Shown: positions 27,911 to 36,361 of the stretch, piece by piece
How the letters are laid out: every line of letters starts with the position of its first letter
Position numbering within the stretch: position 1 is the stretch's first letter
Assembly (NCBI RefSeq): GCF_900184945.1
Contig: NZ_FXYF01000007.1
Coordinates: forward strand, 1 to 64,000
DNA: 64,000 nucleotides
DNA from: Antarctobacter aquimaris
Lineage (GTDB): Bacteria; Pseudomonadota; Alphaproteobacteria; Rhodobacterales; Rhodobacteraceae
Reading direction: 5' to 3'
The notes under the pieces: model-generated
Database searches by the model: none
What the model saw: the letters and a program-made list of their open reading frames with translations, nothing else
What the model was told of the DNA's origin: nothing
Position numbers and translations under genes: made by a program

Positions 27911-28672
27911 ATGACCGACGAGATGAACATTGCCGACTACCTGGAGCAGGGCGGCAAGCTGACCAACCCGGCCAACGTGCCGCCGCGCTACCGCGCCGAG
28001 CTGATGAAGATGATGAGCAGCTTTGTCGACAGTGAACTGGCGGGTGCGGCGGGCTTTGCCGACGTGATCAACGCCGGGCCGGGCATCAAGGAGCGGATTG
28101 CCGCGGCCAAGATCGTGCTGGAAAAGACCGATCACGCCGACAAGGTGCTGCGCCTGATGGGCGAGTTCGGCGCCAACACCGACCGTTACGCCAATGCCCA
28201 CCCCTGGACCGACCGCCTGCCGCGCGACACCGCCCCCGGCAACCCGCGCAGCGCGCATGACATGCGGCTATCGGTGTTCAACTACCCGCTGGCCGGCTGG
28301 ACCGATGCGGTCGTCATGAACCTGACCATGGGGCACGCGGTCTGCGTGCAGCTGGAGGACATGGCGCAAGGCTCCTACCAGCCCCTCGCCGAGGCGCTGC
28401 GCGAGGTGCTGCCCGCCGAACGGCGGCACACCGAACTGGCCGAGGAAGGGCTGGCGCGGCTCATTGCGCAGGGGCAGGGGGCGCAGATCGCCCAGGCGCT
28501 GGCCTACTGGCGGCCGCGCGTGGCGGTGATCTTTGGCGACCCGTCTCAGGACCGCATGGCGCAGCTGCGCGCCTGGGGTTTGCGCCATGCCTCTGCCGCC
28601 GAGATGCGCGGCACCTGGGAGACGCGGCTGGACGCGGCGCTGGCGCGGCTGGGCCTCACCGAACCGGCCTGA
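27911..28672 (+). CDS. PaaA/PaaC-like ferritin-fold protein of unknown role
   Basis: A 253-residue member of the phenylacetic acid catabolic protein family (PF05138-like), inserted between paaE and paaZ. Segments align by eye with PaaA: FVDSELAGAAG with the first Glu region, KIVLEKTDHADKV with the region of the first ExxH, and PAERRHTELAEEG with the second ExxH, which is intact. The first ExxH is not: Lys stands where Glu should be, as in PaaC. It may be a degenerate oxygenase subunit, a chaperone, or a diiron protein with another substrate. It is 12 bases after paaE and clearly cotranscribed. Confidence 0.75.
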   Translation: MTDEMNIADYLEQGGKLTNPANVPPRYRAELMKMMSSFVDSELAGAAGFADVINAGPGIKERIAAAKIVLEKTDHADKVLRLMGEFGANTDRYANAHPWTDRLPRDTAPGNPRSAHDMRLSVFNYPLAGWTDAVVMNLTMGHAVCVQLEDMAQGSYQPLAEALREVLPAERRHTELAEEGLARLIAQGQGAQIAQALAYWRPRVAVIFGDPSQDRMAQLRAWGLRHASAAEMRGTWETRLDAALARLGLTEPA

Positions 28673-28717
28673 ATTGCACAGAGATGACCGGCCCGCGTGG
28701 CGGGCGGAAAGGAAGAC

Positions 28718-30754
28718 ATGAGCCTTCTTGACGTCAAGAGCTATGCCGCCGGGCAGTGGATCGCCCCGGGTTCCGGCGCGCGCGAGATCGCCGACGCTGT
28801 GACAGGTGCCGTCATGGCACGGGCGGGCAACGACGCGCTGGACGTGAGCGCGATGCTGGACTTCGCGCGCACAAAGGGCGGCACGGCCCTGCGCGCGATG
28901 AGTTTTCATGACCGGGCCCGGATGCTCAAGGCGCTGGGCCAGATGCTGTCACAGCACAAGCCCGCGCTATACGAGCTGTCCTTTGCCACCGGGGCGACGG
29001 CCCGCGATCACCTGCTGGACATCGACGGCGGCATCGCCACGCTGCTGGTCTATGCCTCCAAAGGGCGGCGCGAGTTGCCGGACGGACACGTCTACCTCGA
29101 CGGCGAGGTCGAGCAACTGTCGCGCTCGGGCCAGTTCCTGGGGCAGCACATCTGCACGCCGCTCCAAGGGGTTGCCGTCCATATCAACGCTTTCAACTTC
29201 CCCGTATGGGGGATGCTGGAGAAACTGGCGCCGACGCTGCTGGCCGGGGTGCCTGCGATCGTCAAGCCGGCGACGGCGACCTGCTATGTTACCGAACTGG
29301 CGGTGCTGCTGATGCTGGAGTCGGGCATCCTGCCGGAGGGCGCCCTACAGCTGGTTTCGGGTGGCCTGGGCGACATGCTGGACCATCTGGGCGCGCAGGA
29401 CGTGGTCAGCTTTACCGGCTCCGCCGACACCGCGCTGAAACTGCGGTCGAACCCGCATCTGCTGTCGCGCTCGGTGCGTTTCGTGGCCGAACAGGACAGC
29501 CTGAATGCCTCGATCCTTGGGCCGGACGCGGTGCCGGGGACGCCAGAGTTTGACCTGTTCATCAAGGAAGCACACCGTGAGATGACGGTGAAGGCAGGTC
29601 AGAAATGCACCGCGATCCGGCGGATAATCGCGCCGCAGGCGCAAGTGGACGCCGTAATCGAGGCGCTTTCGGCGCGGCTGAAGGGCACCGTGATCGGCGA
29701 TCCAAGGGCCGACGCGACGCGCATGGGCGCGCTGGTCTCTGCCGGACAGCGGCGCGACGTGCTGGCCAAGGCCGCGCTGATTGCGCAAGAGGCACAGCGC
29801 GTCTGCGGCGACCCGGATGCATTCGACGTGCAGGGGGCCGACCCGGCCAAGGGGGCCTTTGTGCCGCCGATGCTGTTCCATTGCGCCGATCCGGACGCCG
29901 CGCAGCGGGTGCACGACACCGAGGCGTTTGGCCCGGTCTCGACGGTCATGGGCTACCGTGACCTCGACCACGCGGTGGCGCTTGCCAATCGCGGCGGCGG
30001 CTCGCTGGTGGCCTCGGTCATCACCCATGACCCGCAGGTCGCGCGCACCATCGCGCTGGGTGCGGCGGCCTGGCACGGCCGGATCTACATCAACGACCGC
30101 GACAGCATGGCCGAGGCGACAGGCCACGGCGCCCCCTTGCCGCACCTTGTCCACGGTGGACCGGGCCGCGCCGGTGGCGGCGAGGAGATGGGCGGCGTGC
30201 GCGGCGTCATGCACTACATGCAGCGCACGGCGGTGCAGGGCTCGCCCGCCATGTTGTCGGCCATCGGCGGGCGCTGGATCCCCGGCACGCCCGAGCGAAA
30301 GGCCCCCGCGCATCCCTTCACCCGCGGCTTCGACGCGCTGGAGATCGGCGAGACGATCCACGCCGGCCCCCGCGTGATCACGCTGGAGGATATCGAGCAT
30401 TTCGCCGCGTTCACCGGCGACACCTTCTACGCCCACATGGACGACGAGGCCGCCAAGCGGAACCCCTTCTTCCCGGGCCGCGTCGCGCATGGCTACCTGC
30501 TGCTGAGTTTTGCAGCCGGGCTGTTCGTGGAGCCGAACGAAGGCCCGGTGCTGGCCAACACGGGTCTGGATGGTCTACGCTTCATGAAGCCGGTGGTTGC
30601 AGGGGACTCGCTCAACGTGCGCCTGACGGTCAAGCAAAAGACGCGCCGTACGGATGAGTACGGCGAAGTGCGCTGGCACGTCACCCTGACCAACCAGGAT
30701 GCCGAGACGGTGGCGGAATACGAGTTGCTGACGATGAACGCCTACAGGGTCTGA
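28718..30754 (+). CDS. paaZ: Oxepin-CoA hydrolase/3-oxo-5,6-dehydrosuberyl-CoA semialdehyde dehydrogenase PaaZ
   Basis: A 678-residue fusion. The N-terminal aldehyde dehydrogenase (about 1-520) has INAFNFPVWGMLEKLAPTLL, FTGSADTALKL, the general-base Glu in FVAEQDSLNA and the nucleophile Cys in VKAGQKCTAIRR. The C-terminal MaoC domain (about 535-678) has FTGDTFYAHMDDEAAKRNPF and GRVAHGYLLLS with the catalytic Asp/His pair. Both active sites look intact, so the ring-opening hydrolase and the aldehyde oxidation should both work, avoiding accumulation of the reactive semialdehyde. paaG, paaK and paaF are not in the window. Confidence 0.95.
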   Translation: MSLLDVKSYAAGQWIAPGSGAREIADAVTGAVMARAGNDALDVSAMLDFARTKGGTALRAMSFHDRARMLKALGQMLSQHKPALYELSFATGATARDHLLDIDGGIATLLVYASKGRRELPDGHVYLDGEVEQLSRSGQFLGQHICTPLQGVAVHINAFNFPVWGMLEKLAPTLLAGVPAIVKPATATCYVTELAVLLMLESGILPEGALQLVSGGLGDMLDHLGAQDVVSFTGSADTALKLRSNPHLLSRSVRFVAEQDSLNASILGPDAVPGTPEFDLFIKEAHREMTVKAGQKCTAIRRIIAPQAQVDAVIEALSARLKGTVIGDPRADATRMGALVSAGQRRDVLAKAALIAQEAQRVCGDPDAFDVQGADPAKGAFVPPMLFHCADPDAAQRVHDTEAFGPVSTVMGYRDLDHAVALANRGGGSLVASVITHDPQVARTIALGAAAWHGRIYINDRDSMAEATGHGAPLPHLVHGGPGRAGGGEEMGGVRGVMHYMQRTAVQGSPAMLSAIGGRWIPGTPERKAPAHPFTRGFDALEIGETIHAGPRVITLEDIEHFAAFTGDTFYAHMDDEAAKRNPFFPGRVAHGYLLLSFAAGLFVEPNEGPVLANTGLDGLRFMKPVVAGDSLNVRLTVKQKTRRTDEYGEVRWHVTLTNQDAETVAEYELLTMNAYRV

Positions 30755-30771
30755 GCAGGCCGCGGAGGACG

Positions 30772-31536
30772 ATGGAAGACCGGGCATTCGACGCGCTGGT
30801 AGTGGACCTGAGGGGGGCGGACCTGCCGCGGGTCTGGTCGCTGCTGGTCACGGTGTTTGGTGACCTTGCGCAGGACGGGGCCGCGATCCCGGCGGCCGTG
30901 CTGGGGCAGATCGTGGCGCCCATCGGCGTGCGCCCCGAGGCGATGCGCGTCGCCCTGCACCGGCTGAAAAAGGACGGCTGGATCGACAGCCAGCGCAGCG
31001 GGCGCACCAGCCTTTACCGGCTGTCGGCGCAGGGACGGGCGCAGACGGTCGCGGCCAGCCCGCGCATCTACGCCAGCGAACCGCCCGCGCGCGAGGCCTG
31101 GCTGGTGCTGACCGATCCCGCCGCGCCGCAACCCGGGGCAGAGTCGGACCTGTGGCTGACCCCGCACATGCGGCTGTCCTCAGGCTCACCGGCAGGCGCG
31201 GAGGCCTTTGCCACCCGGCTCGACCCAGACGCCCCGCTGCCCGGCTGGATGACCGCGCGGGTCTGTGATGCGGGGGTCGTCGCCCTGTCTGCGGACCTCG
31301 AGACGCGGCTATTCCGGCTACAGGACCGGCTGCCCGCGGACCTGACGGCGACCCAGGCGGCGATCCTGCGCGTGCTCATCGTGCACGGCTGGCGGCGCAT
31401 CGTATTGAAGACGCCGCAGCTGCCGGATCACGTCTTTCCAGCCGCCTGGCAAGGACCGGCCTGCCGCGCGCGGGTGGCGACCCTGCTGGAGCGCCTGCCG
31501 CGCCATTCGCCCGAGGCGCTGTCCCTGGCCGCCTGA
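30772..31536 (+). CDS. paaX: PaaX-family transcriptional regulator
   Basis: A 254-residue protein. An N-terminal winged-helix region (about 20-85; RPEAMRVALHRLKKDGWIDS, then RSGRTSLYRLS) and a PaaX-like C-terminal domain (about 190-245; HGWRRIVLKTPQLPDHVFP) identify it. PaaX proteins repress phenylacetate genes and are released by phenylacetyl-CoA. It is 17 bases after paaZ, the last structural gene. Confidence 0.88.
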   Translation: MEDRAFDALVVDLRGADLPRVWSLLVTVFGDLAQDGAAIPAAVLGQIVAPIGVRPEAMRVALHRLKKDGWIDSQRSGRTSLYRLSAQGRAQTVAASPRIYASEPPAREAWLVLTDPAAPQPGAESDLWLTPHMRLSSGSPAGAEAFATRLDPDAPLPGWMTARVCDAGVVALSADLETRLFRLQDRLPADLTATQAAILRVLIVHGWRRIVLKTPQLPDHVFPAAWQGPACRARVATLLERLPRHSPEALSLAA

Positions 31537-31555
31537 AGCCCTTGCGATATTGTCA

Positions 31556-31571
31556 CTGACCATCCGGTCAG
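31556..31571. promoter_or_regulatory. Perfect palindromic operator before the TetR gene
   Basis: Arms CTGACC and GGTCAG around ATCC form a perfect 16-base inverted repeat, 57 bases before the TetR start codon. The core GACC-N4-GGTC is the same as in the palindrome before paaJ (22887-22900). Autorepression by the TetR product plus control of the paa operon is inferred. Confidence 0.55.
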
Positions 31572-31628
31572 CTAATTTCATCCCAAGCCGCCGTAGGTGG
31601 CCCCGGCCGCAGGCAGAAAGGACCGGAA

Positions 31629-32225
31629 TTGGCACGCCCCATCGCCAAGGATCACGATGAGAAACGCGCGCAGATCCTCAACTGCGCGGCGCAGGTCTTT
31701 GCCGCCGAAGGCTATGACCGCGCCTCGATGAACCAGGTCGCGGCGGGCTGCGGCATCTCCAAGGCGAATATCTACCACTATTACGCGGGCAAGGACGCGC
31801 TGCTGTTCGACCTGCTGGACAACTACCTGCGCACGCTGCGGGACCGGGTCTGCAGCGCGCCACGGCCGGGCGCCTCGGCCGAAGAGCGGCTGCTGGACAC
31901 CGTGCGCGCGGTGCTGCGCGCCTACCAGGGCGCGGACGATCATCACAAGGTGCAGATCTCCAGCCTGGAGTCGCTGCCGGAAGACCGGCAAAAGGTGCTG
32001 CGCGCCTACCAGCGCGAGATGGTGGCGCACCTGTCCGCCATCCTGCGCGAGATCGCGCCAGATCCCCTGGCGCAGGACAAGCCCAGGCTGCGTGCCGCCA
32101 CCATGTCGGTGTTTGGCATGCTGAACTGGTACTACATGTGGAACGCGGGCGCCGATGGCACCGCACGTGAAGACTATGCCCAGCTGGTCACGAACCTGAC
32201 GCTGCACGGGTTGCGCGGCATCTGA
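31629..32225 (+). CDS. TetR-family regulator, probably of the phenylacetate operon
   Basis: A 198-residue TetR protein. The DNA-binding domain (about 12-60) reads ILNCAAQVFAAEGYDRASMN and CGISKANIYHYYAGKDALL. The ligand domain ends with MLNWYYMWNAG, a pattern seen in TetR regulators that respond to acyl-CoA compounds such as PaaR. The only sensible start is TTG at 31629, with AAAGGA six bases upstream; no in-frame ATG lies before the helix-turn-helix. Two regulators (PaaX-type and TetR-type) therefore end the same cluster. Confidence 0.83.
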   Translation: MARPIAKDHDEKRAQILNCAAQVFAAEGYDRASMNQVAAGCGISKANIYHYYAGKDALLFDLLDNYLRTLRDRVCSAPRPGASAEERLLDTVRAVLRAYQGADDHHKVQISSLESLPEDRQKVLRAYQREMVAHLSAILREIAPDPLAQDKPRLRAATMSVFGMLNWYYMWNAGADGTAREDYAQLVTNLTLHGLRGI

Positions 32226-32237
32226 AGGCGACGTTTT

Positions 32238-32350
32238 CCGAAGGTGCAGGCCGCCCGAAACGCCTCCGGCGCGGTTTCAGGGTCACCCTTGGCAAGGGCC
32301 TCCATCCCCACCGGCCCCTCATACCCCATGCCGGCCAGGTCCAGGGGCCG
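32238..32350 (-). pseudogene. C-terminal remnant of a hydroxypyruvate isomerase-like gene
   Basis: Read on the minus strand, about 35 codons give DLAGMGYEGPVGMEALAKGD followed by PETAPEAFRAACTF. This matches the tail of hydroxypyruvate isomerase/TIM-barrel sugar isomerases (usually LGYxGPVGxEAxxxGDxxxALxAFRxAFT). No start, no body and no stop at the right place exist, so only the 3' end survives. Upstream of it (32345-32400) lies low-complexity sequence with CATAGC/AAAGC repeats. Confidence 0.5.
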
Positions 32351-32470
32351 ACGCCATAGCCATAGCCAAAGCCAGGCTGCTACAGCCGGCAGGCGCACCA
32401 GGCGATGGATGTGTCCTGCCTGAGCAATGCGGCGCAGCCGGCAAGCGGGCAGACTTGGCTTGTCGCCCTG

Positions 32471-32545
32471 ATGCGCCGTCCCGGGCTTGACCCGGGACCT
32501 CCTGTCCGGAACGTGAGGCTCCGGATCAGGTGCGGGGCAGCATGT
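32471..32545. repeat. REP-like palindromic element
   Basis: TCCCGGG and CCCGGGA (32479-32485 and 32491-32497) form a perfect hairpin around CTTGA. The following bases to about 32545 are a degraded inverted copy (AGGCTCCGGATCAGG), giving a larger cruciform-like fold. The phrase CGTCCCGGGCTTGACCCGGG is one I associate with dispersed palindromic repeats in alphaproteobacterial genomes. It stops just before the stop codon of the Rieske gene and may act as its terminator. Copy number elsewhere cannot be checked from one window. Confidence 0.55.
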
Positions 32546-32548
32546 CGG

Positions 32549-32860
32549 TCAGAGCTGCACGAACACCCGGCCGTCTTCGACCCTGGTGGGGTAGGTGCGC
32601 AGGTTCTCGCAGGCGGGAGGCGTTTCCACCTCGCCGGTGCGGCAGTCGAAGATCGACGAATGTTTCGGGCATTCGATGGTCGCCTCGACCACCAGTCCGT
32701 CGCTCAGGTGCACCGCCTCGTGGGTGCACAGCCCGTCGGTGCAGTAATAGCCGTCCTGATGGTCGCGCACGATGATGAAGGTGCGGGTGCCGTGATCAAA
32801 ACGGATCACGTCCTCGGCGTCGATGTCGCCTGCGGCGCAGGCGTCGATCCAAGTCGGCAT
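32549..32860 (-). CDS. Rieske-type [2Fe-2S] ferredoxin
   Basis: A 103-residue soluble Rieske protein. CTHEAVHLSDG and CPKHSSIFDCRTG supply the Cys-x-His and Cys-x-x-His ligands of the cluster. Small ferredoxins of this kind (MocE-like) feed Rieske oxygenases. No oxygenase or reductase gene is adjacent, so its partner is elsewhere. The ATG at 32860 is preceded by GGAGGAC. It is oriented with the two sugar-metabolism genes to its right but separated from them by 132 bases. Confidence 0.87.
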   Translation of the reverse strand: MPTWIDACAAGDIDAEDVIRFDHGTRTFIIVRDHQDGYYCTDGLCTHEAVHLSDGLVVEATIECPKHSSIFDCRTGEVETPPACENLRTYPTRVEDGRVFVQL

Positions 32861-32992
32861 GATGTCCTCCTGTCCTGGCTCCGGTGGTGCCACCGCTGGC
32901 CGCTTCGGGTTTGGCGGGTGGCTGGCCGGAGTATCCATGCTCCTCACCGCAGCTGGAAGCCCGGGCGATGAGGCGATTGCATCAGGGCGGCC

Positions 32993-33952
32993 TCAGATCT
33001 CCTGCGGTTTGAAGTCGGCGGGGGCGGCGGGCATGACGCCCTTCAGAAGGGCGACGGATTTCTCCAGCCCTTCGAGCGAGTTGAGCAGCACGTCCTCGTG
33101 TTCAATCGACAGCCAGCCATCGTAACCCGCCAACTTGAGCCGGTAGCAGAACTGCCGCCACCACTCTTCGCCATGACCGAACCCCAGCGTGACATAGCTC
33201 CACGACCGCCCCGGAATATCCAGCAGCGAGCCGTTCTCCAGCAGCGATGTCGTGGCCTGCACCGGCGCGTTCAGCAGCGTGTCCTTGGCGTGAACGTGGT
33301 AGATCGCGTCACCCAGCGCCTCGGCCGCGGCCAGCGGGTCCGCGCCCATCCAGAACAGGTGCGACGGGTCGAGGTTGGCGCCCACGACCGGCCCCACCAT
33401 CTCGCGCAGTTTCAGCAGCGAGGGCACGTTGTAGACGCATTGGTTGCCGTGCAGTTCCAGCGCGATCCGGCGCACGCCGCTGTCGCGCGCCACCGCTGCG
33501 ACGCCCTCCCAGAAAGGCAGCAGCACCTCGTCCCACTGAAAGCGCAGGATCTCCTGCGTTTCCGGCGGCCAGCTGGAGATCACCCAGTTGGGCATGCTGT
33601 CGCCCTGCGCGCCGGCGGGCAGGCCGGACATGGTGCAGACCTTGGCGATGCCCAACTCGCCGGCCAGCCGGATTGTGTCGAGCAGGCAGTCGGCCTGGCT
33701 GCGGTCTTTCGGGTGCAGCGGGTTGCCGTTGGCGTTCAGCGCGATGATCTCCAGCCCGCGGTCGTCAAAGGCGGCACGGAAGGCGCGGCGCGCCTCGGCG
33801 CTGGCGGTCAGCGTGGCCAGGTCGCAATGCGGCGCGGTGGACCAGCCGCCGGTGTTGACCTCGACACCGGAGACCCCCAGCCGGACCGCATGGTCCAGCA
33901 TCGCTTCGAAGGACAGCCCGCCCAGGCTGTCGGATACAAATCCCAGTTTCAT
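32993..33952 (-). CDS. Sugar phosphate isomerase/epimerase (TIM barrel)
   Basis: A 319-residue AP-endonuclease-2-like TIM barrel. GVSGVEVNTGGW, ALELHGNQCVYNV, GANLDPSHLFWMG, HVHAKDT and SIEHEDVL contain the Glu, Asp and His residues that bind a divalent metal in this superfamily. The exact substrate is unknown; rhizopine (MocC-like) and inositol-pathway isomerases are relatives. The start overlaps the stop of the preceding Gfo/Idh gene by four bases (33949-33952), so the two enzymes probably act in succession on a polyol or inositol derivative. Confidence 0.83.
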   Translation of the reverse strand: MKLGFVSDSLGGLSFEAMLDHAVRLGVSGVEVNTGGWSTAPHCDLATLTASAEARRAFRAAFDDRGLEIIALNANGNPLHPKDRSQADCLLDTIRLAGELGIAKVCTMSGLPAGAQGDSMPNWVISSWPPETQEILRFQWDEVLLPFWEGVAAVARDSGVRRIALELHGNQCVYNVPSLLKLREMVGPVVGANLDPSHLFWMGADPLAAAEALGDAIYHVHAKDTLLNAPVQATTSLLENGSLLDIPGRSWSYVTLGFGHGEEWWRQFCYRLKLAGYDGWLSIEHEDVLLNSLEGLEKSVALLKGVMPAAPADFKPQEI

Positions 33953-34953
33953 GCGTAGAACTCCGGTCTTTCGATCATGGTTACGGCGGTCTTGCGCCCG
34001 GTTTGCAGGGCCTCCACGCCGGCCTCGGCGACGCGCGCCGCGCAGTAGCCGTCCCAGCAGTCGGAGGCGATCTGCGGGAAAATGCCGGTCTCGGCAAAGC
34101 GGACAAACGCGCGGTTCTGGCGCACGTAGGCCTCATGATAGCGGCCGCGCCAGTCGCTGTCGTAGCGCGTGGCGCTGGACAGGTTCAGGTCCGCGCGGGT
34201 GTAGGCGACCGGGGTCATGCTGACCGACCCGGCCTCGCCCACCAGTTCGGCACGGATGTCATAGCCGTAGGCGGCGTTGTTGTTGACCTCGACGGTCACC
34301 AGCTGGCCGCCGTCGGTCTCCAGCACCATGACGACGGGGGCGACGACATCGTCCGACCGGCGCGGCTGCCAGGCCGAGATGGCGGTGTACTCGACGTCGA
34401 GCACGTGGCGCACCACGTCGAATTCATGCGGCGCCGAATTGGTGATTGCCATGGCGCCGGTGAAGGCGGCATTGGGCGTCGCCAGGTTGCGGTGAAAGTT
34501 GTGCATCATCAGCGCCCGGCCCAGCGTGCCGGCGTCCAGTGCGGCCTTCATCTCGACGTAAGACTGGTCGTAGCGGCGCATGAAGCCGACCTGGACGAAC
34601 CGCGCGCCGGCGGCCGCTTCGGCCTCCATGACGGTCAGGCACTCGGCCGAGGACTGCGACAGCGGCTTTTCGCAGAGCACCCGCTTGCCCGCCGCGATGC
34701 AGGCCAGAGACAGCGGCGCATGGGTGAAGTCCGGGCTGGCGACGATGACGGCATCCACGTCCGCCCGGGCGATCACCGCCTGCGGATCGCTTGCCGCGTC
34801 CGCGGCGCCCAGCTGATCCGCGACGGCACGCGCGCGCGCCGCGTCCATGTCGCAGACCACCTGGAGCACCGCCCCCGGCAGATCCTGCGCCACGATCGCC
34901 GCGTGGTCCGCCCCCATGATCCCCGCGCCGATCACGGCAATCCGAATGCTCAT
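33949..34953 (-). CDS. Gfo/Idh/MocA oxidoreductase, inositol 2-dehydrogenase-like
   Basis: A 334-residue NAD-dependent dehydrogenase. AVIGAGIMGADHA is the Rossmann motif, CEKPLSQS contains the catalytic lysine, and ITNSAPHEFDVVRHVLD supplies the Asp/His pair of the IolG subgroup. The substrate is likely a cyclitol or sugar. It is first in a two-gene unit with the isomerase. ATG at 34953 is the only convincing start. Confidence 0.87.
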   Translation of the reverse strand: MSIRIAVIGAGIMGADHAAIVAQDLPGAVLQVVCDMDAARARAVADQLGAADAASDPQAVIARADVDAVIVASPDFTHAPLSLACIAAGKRVLCEKPLSQSSAECLTVMEAEAAAGARFVQVGFMRRYDQSYVEMKAALDAGTLGRALMMHNFHRNLATPNAAFTGAMAITNSAPHEFDVVRHVLDVEYTAISAWQPRRSDDVVAPVVMVLETDGGQLVTVEVNNNAAYGYDIRAELVGEAGSVSMTPVAYTRADLNLSSATRYDSDWRGRYHEAYVRQNRAFVRFAETGIFPQIASDCWDGYCAARVAEAGVEALQTGRKTAVTMIERPEFYA

Positions 34954-35074
34954 CTCTCTGTCTCCTGCGGCTGTGTCCGAACAGACAAATCCCTTGCGCA
35001 GAGCGCAAGGTCAAAGACGGTGAGATGGTTATCCTGATGTGAATCGCCTCAAGCCGCGGCTGGAGTCCACCGTT

Positions 35075-36148
35075 TCAGAGGTTTTCGCCCCGGATCGCGT
35101 CACAGACCGCGTCTGTGACCTGTTGCGTCGTGGCCGTCCCGCCGACGTCGGGCGTCAGGATGCCATCGGCGCAGATCTTCTCGACCGCGCGCATCAGGCG
35201 CCGGGCGGCGTCCGGTTCGCCGAGGTGTTCCAGCATCTGGGAGGCGGTCCAGAAGGTCGCCACCGGGTTGGCGATGCCCTTGCCGGTGATGTCGAAGGCC
35301 GAGCCGTGGATCGGCTCGAACATCGAGGGATACCGGCGCTCCGGGTCGATGTTGGCGGTGGGGGCGACGCCCAGCGAACCGGCCAGCGCGCCGGCCAGGT
35401 CCGACAGAATGTCGGCGTGCAGGTTGGTGGCAACGATGGTGTCGAGGCTGCGCGGCGCCTTGACCATGCGCACGGTCATGGCATCCACCAGCATCTTGTC
35501 CCAGGTGACGTCCGGGAATTCCCGTGACACCTCGGCGGCGATCTCGTCCCACATCACCATGCCGTGGCGCTGGGCGTTCGACTTGGTCACCACGGTCAGC
35601 AGCTTGCGCGGCCGCGCCTGCGCGAGGCGGAATGCATAGCGCATGATCCGCGTCACACCGGCGCGGGTGAAGATGGCGACTTCGGTGCCGACCTCCTCGG
35701 GAAAGCCCCTGTGCGCACGGCCGCCGTGGCCGGAGTATTCGCCCTCGGAATTCTCGCGGACGATGACCCAGTCCAGGTCGCCGGCGCCGACCCCGGCCAG
35801 CGGCGAGGTGATGCCGGGCAGGATCCGGGTCGGGCGGACGTTGGCGTATTGGTCAAAGCCCTGGCAGATCGGCAGGCGCAGGCCCCAGAGGGTGACGTGG
35901 TCAGGCACATCGGGCGCGCCCACGGCGCCAAAGAAGATCGCGTCGAAGACCCGCAGTTGCTCCGGCCCGTCCTCGGGCATCAGCACGCCGGTCCGCTTGT
36001 ACCGCTCCGACCCCCAGTCGAACGATGTCACCTCCAGCGCAAAGCCGCCGTCCCGGCGTTGCAGCGCCTCGAGCGCCTGCAACCCGGCGGCGATGACTTC
36101 GGGGCCGATGCCGTCGGCGGGAATGGCGGCGATCTTGTAGGTCTTCAT
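35075..36148 (-). CDS. Tartrate dehydrogenase/D-malate dehydrogenase (decarboxylating)
   Basis: A 357-residue isocitrate/isopropylmalate dehydrogenase-family enzyme. IPADGIGPEV opens it, RENSEGEYSGHGG is the substrate loop typical of TtuC/DmlA rather than LeuB, VTKSNAQRHGMVMWDE and VDAMTVRMV hold the catalytic Lys and metal Asp residues, and EPIHGSAFDITGKGIANP is the nucleotide region. It oxidises tartrate or D-malate with NAD+, giving oxaloglycolate or pyruvate. The start at 36148 fits family length; an upstream extension is not supported. Apparently a single-gene unit. Confidence 0.9.
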   Translation of the reverse strand: MKTYKIAAIPADGIGPEVIAAGLQALEALQRRDGGFALEVTSFDWGSERYKRTGVLMPEDGPEQLRVFDAIFFGAVGAPDVPDHVTLWGLRLPICQGFDQYANVRPTRILPGITSPLAGVGAGDLDWVIVRENSEGEYSGHGGRAHRGFPEEVGTEVAIFTRAGVTRIMRYAFRLAQARPRKLLTVVTKSNAQRHGMVMWDEIAAEVSREFPDVTWDKMLVDAMTVRMVKAPRSLDTIVATNLHADILSDLAGALAGSLGVAPTANIDPERRYPSMFEPIHGSAFDITGKGIANPVATFWTASQMLEHLGEPDAARRLMRAVEKICADGILTPDVGGTATTQQVTDAVCDAIRGENL

Positions 36149-36361
36149 GGGGCGGGTCCGTTCCTGATCGGTCAAGGGGGTCCCTGTCGGGACCTGACCG
36201 TTCCTTAGCCGATCCGCCCGGCCCGCCGCCAGCCCCGCGCCATGGCCCGTCCCCGGACCGTTTGCGAAAGGACAAGCCACGGGTCGGGCGCAGCGCGCCG
36301 AACCGAAGGGCAGGGGCAGGCCGCGCGCGCCATGGCGGGCGGCCCGTTGGTGTGCAAGGTC

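Noticed and set aside
25541-28258. A minus-strand open frame of about 905 codons opposite paaC-paaD-paaE
   Set aside because: It is the mirror frame of the paa genes; composition and lack of motifs show it is not coding.
32405-32971. A plus-strand frame of 188 codons opposite the Rieske ferredoxin
   Set aside because: It is antisense to the cluster-binding motifs and includes the REP-like element.
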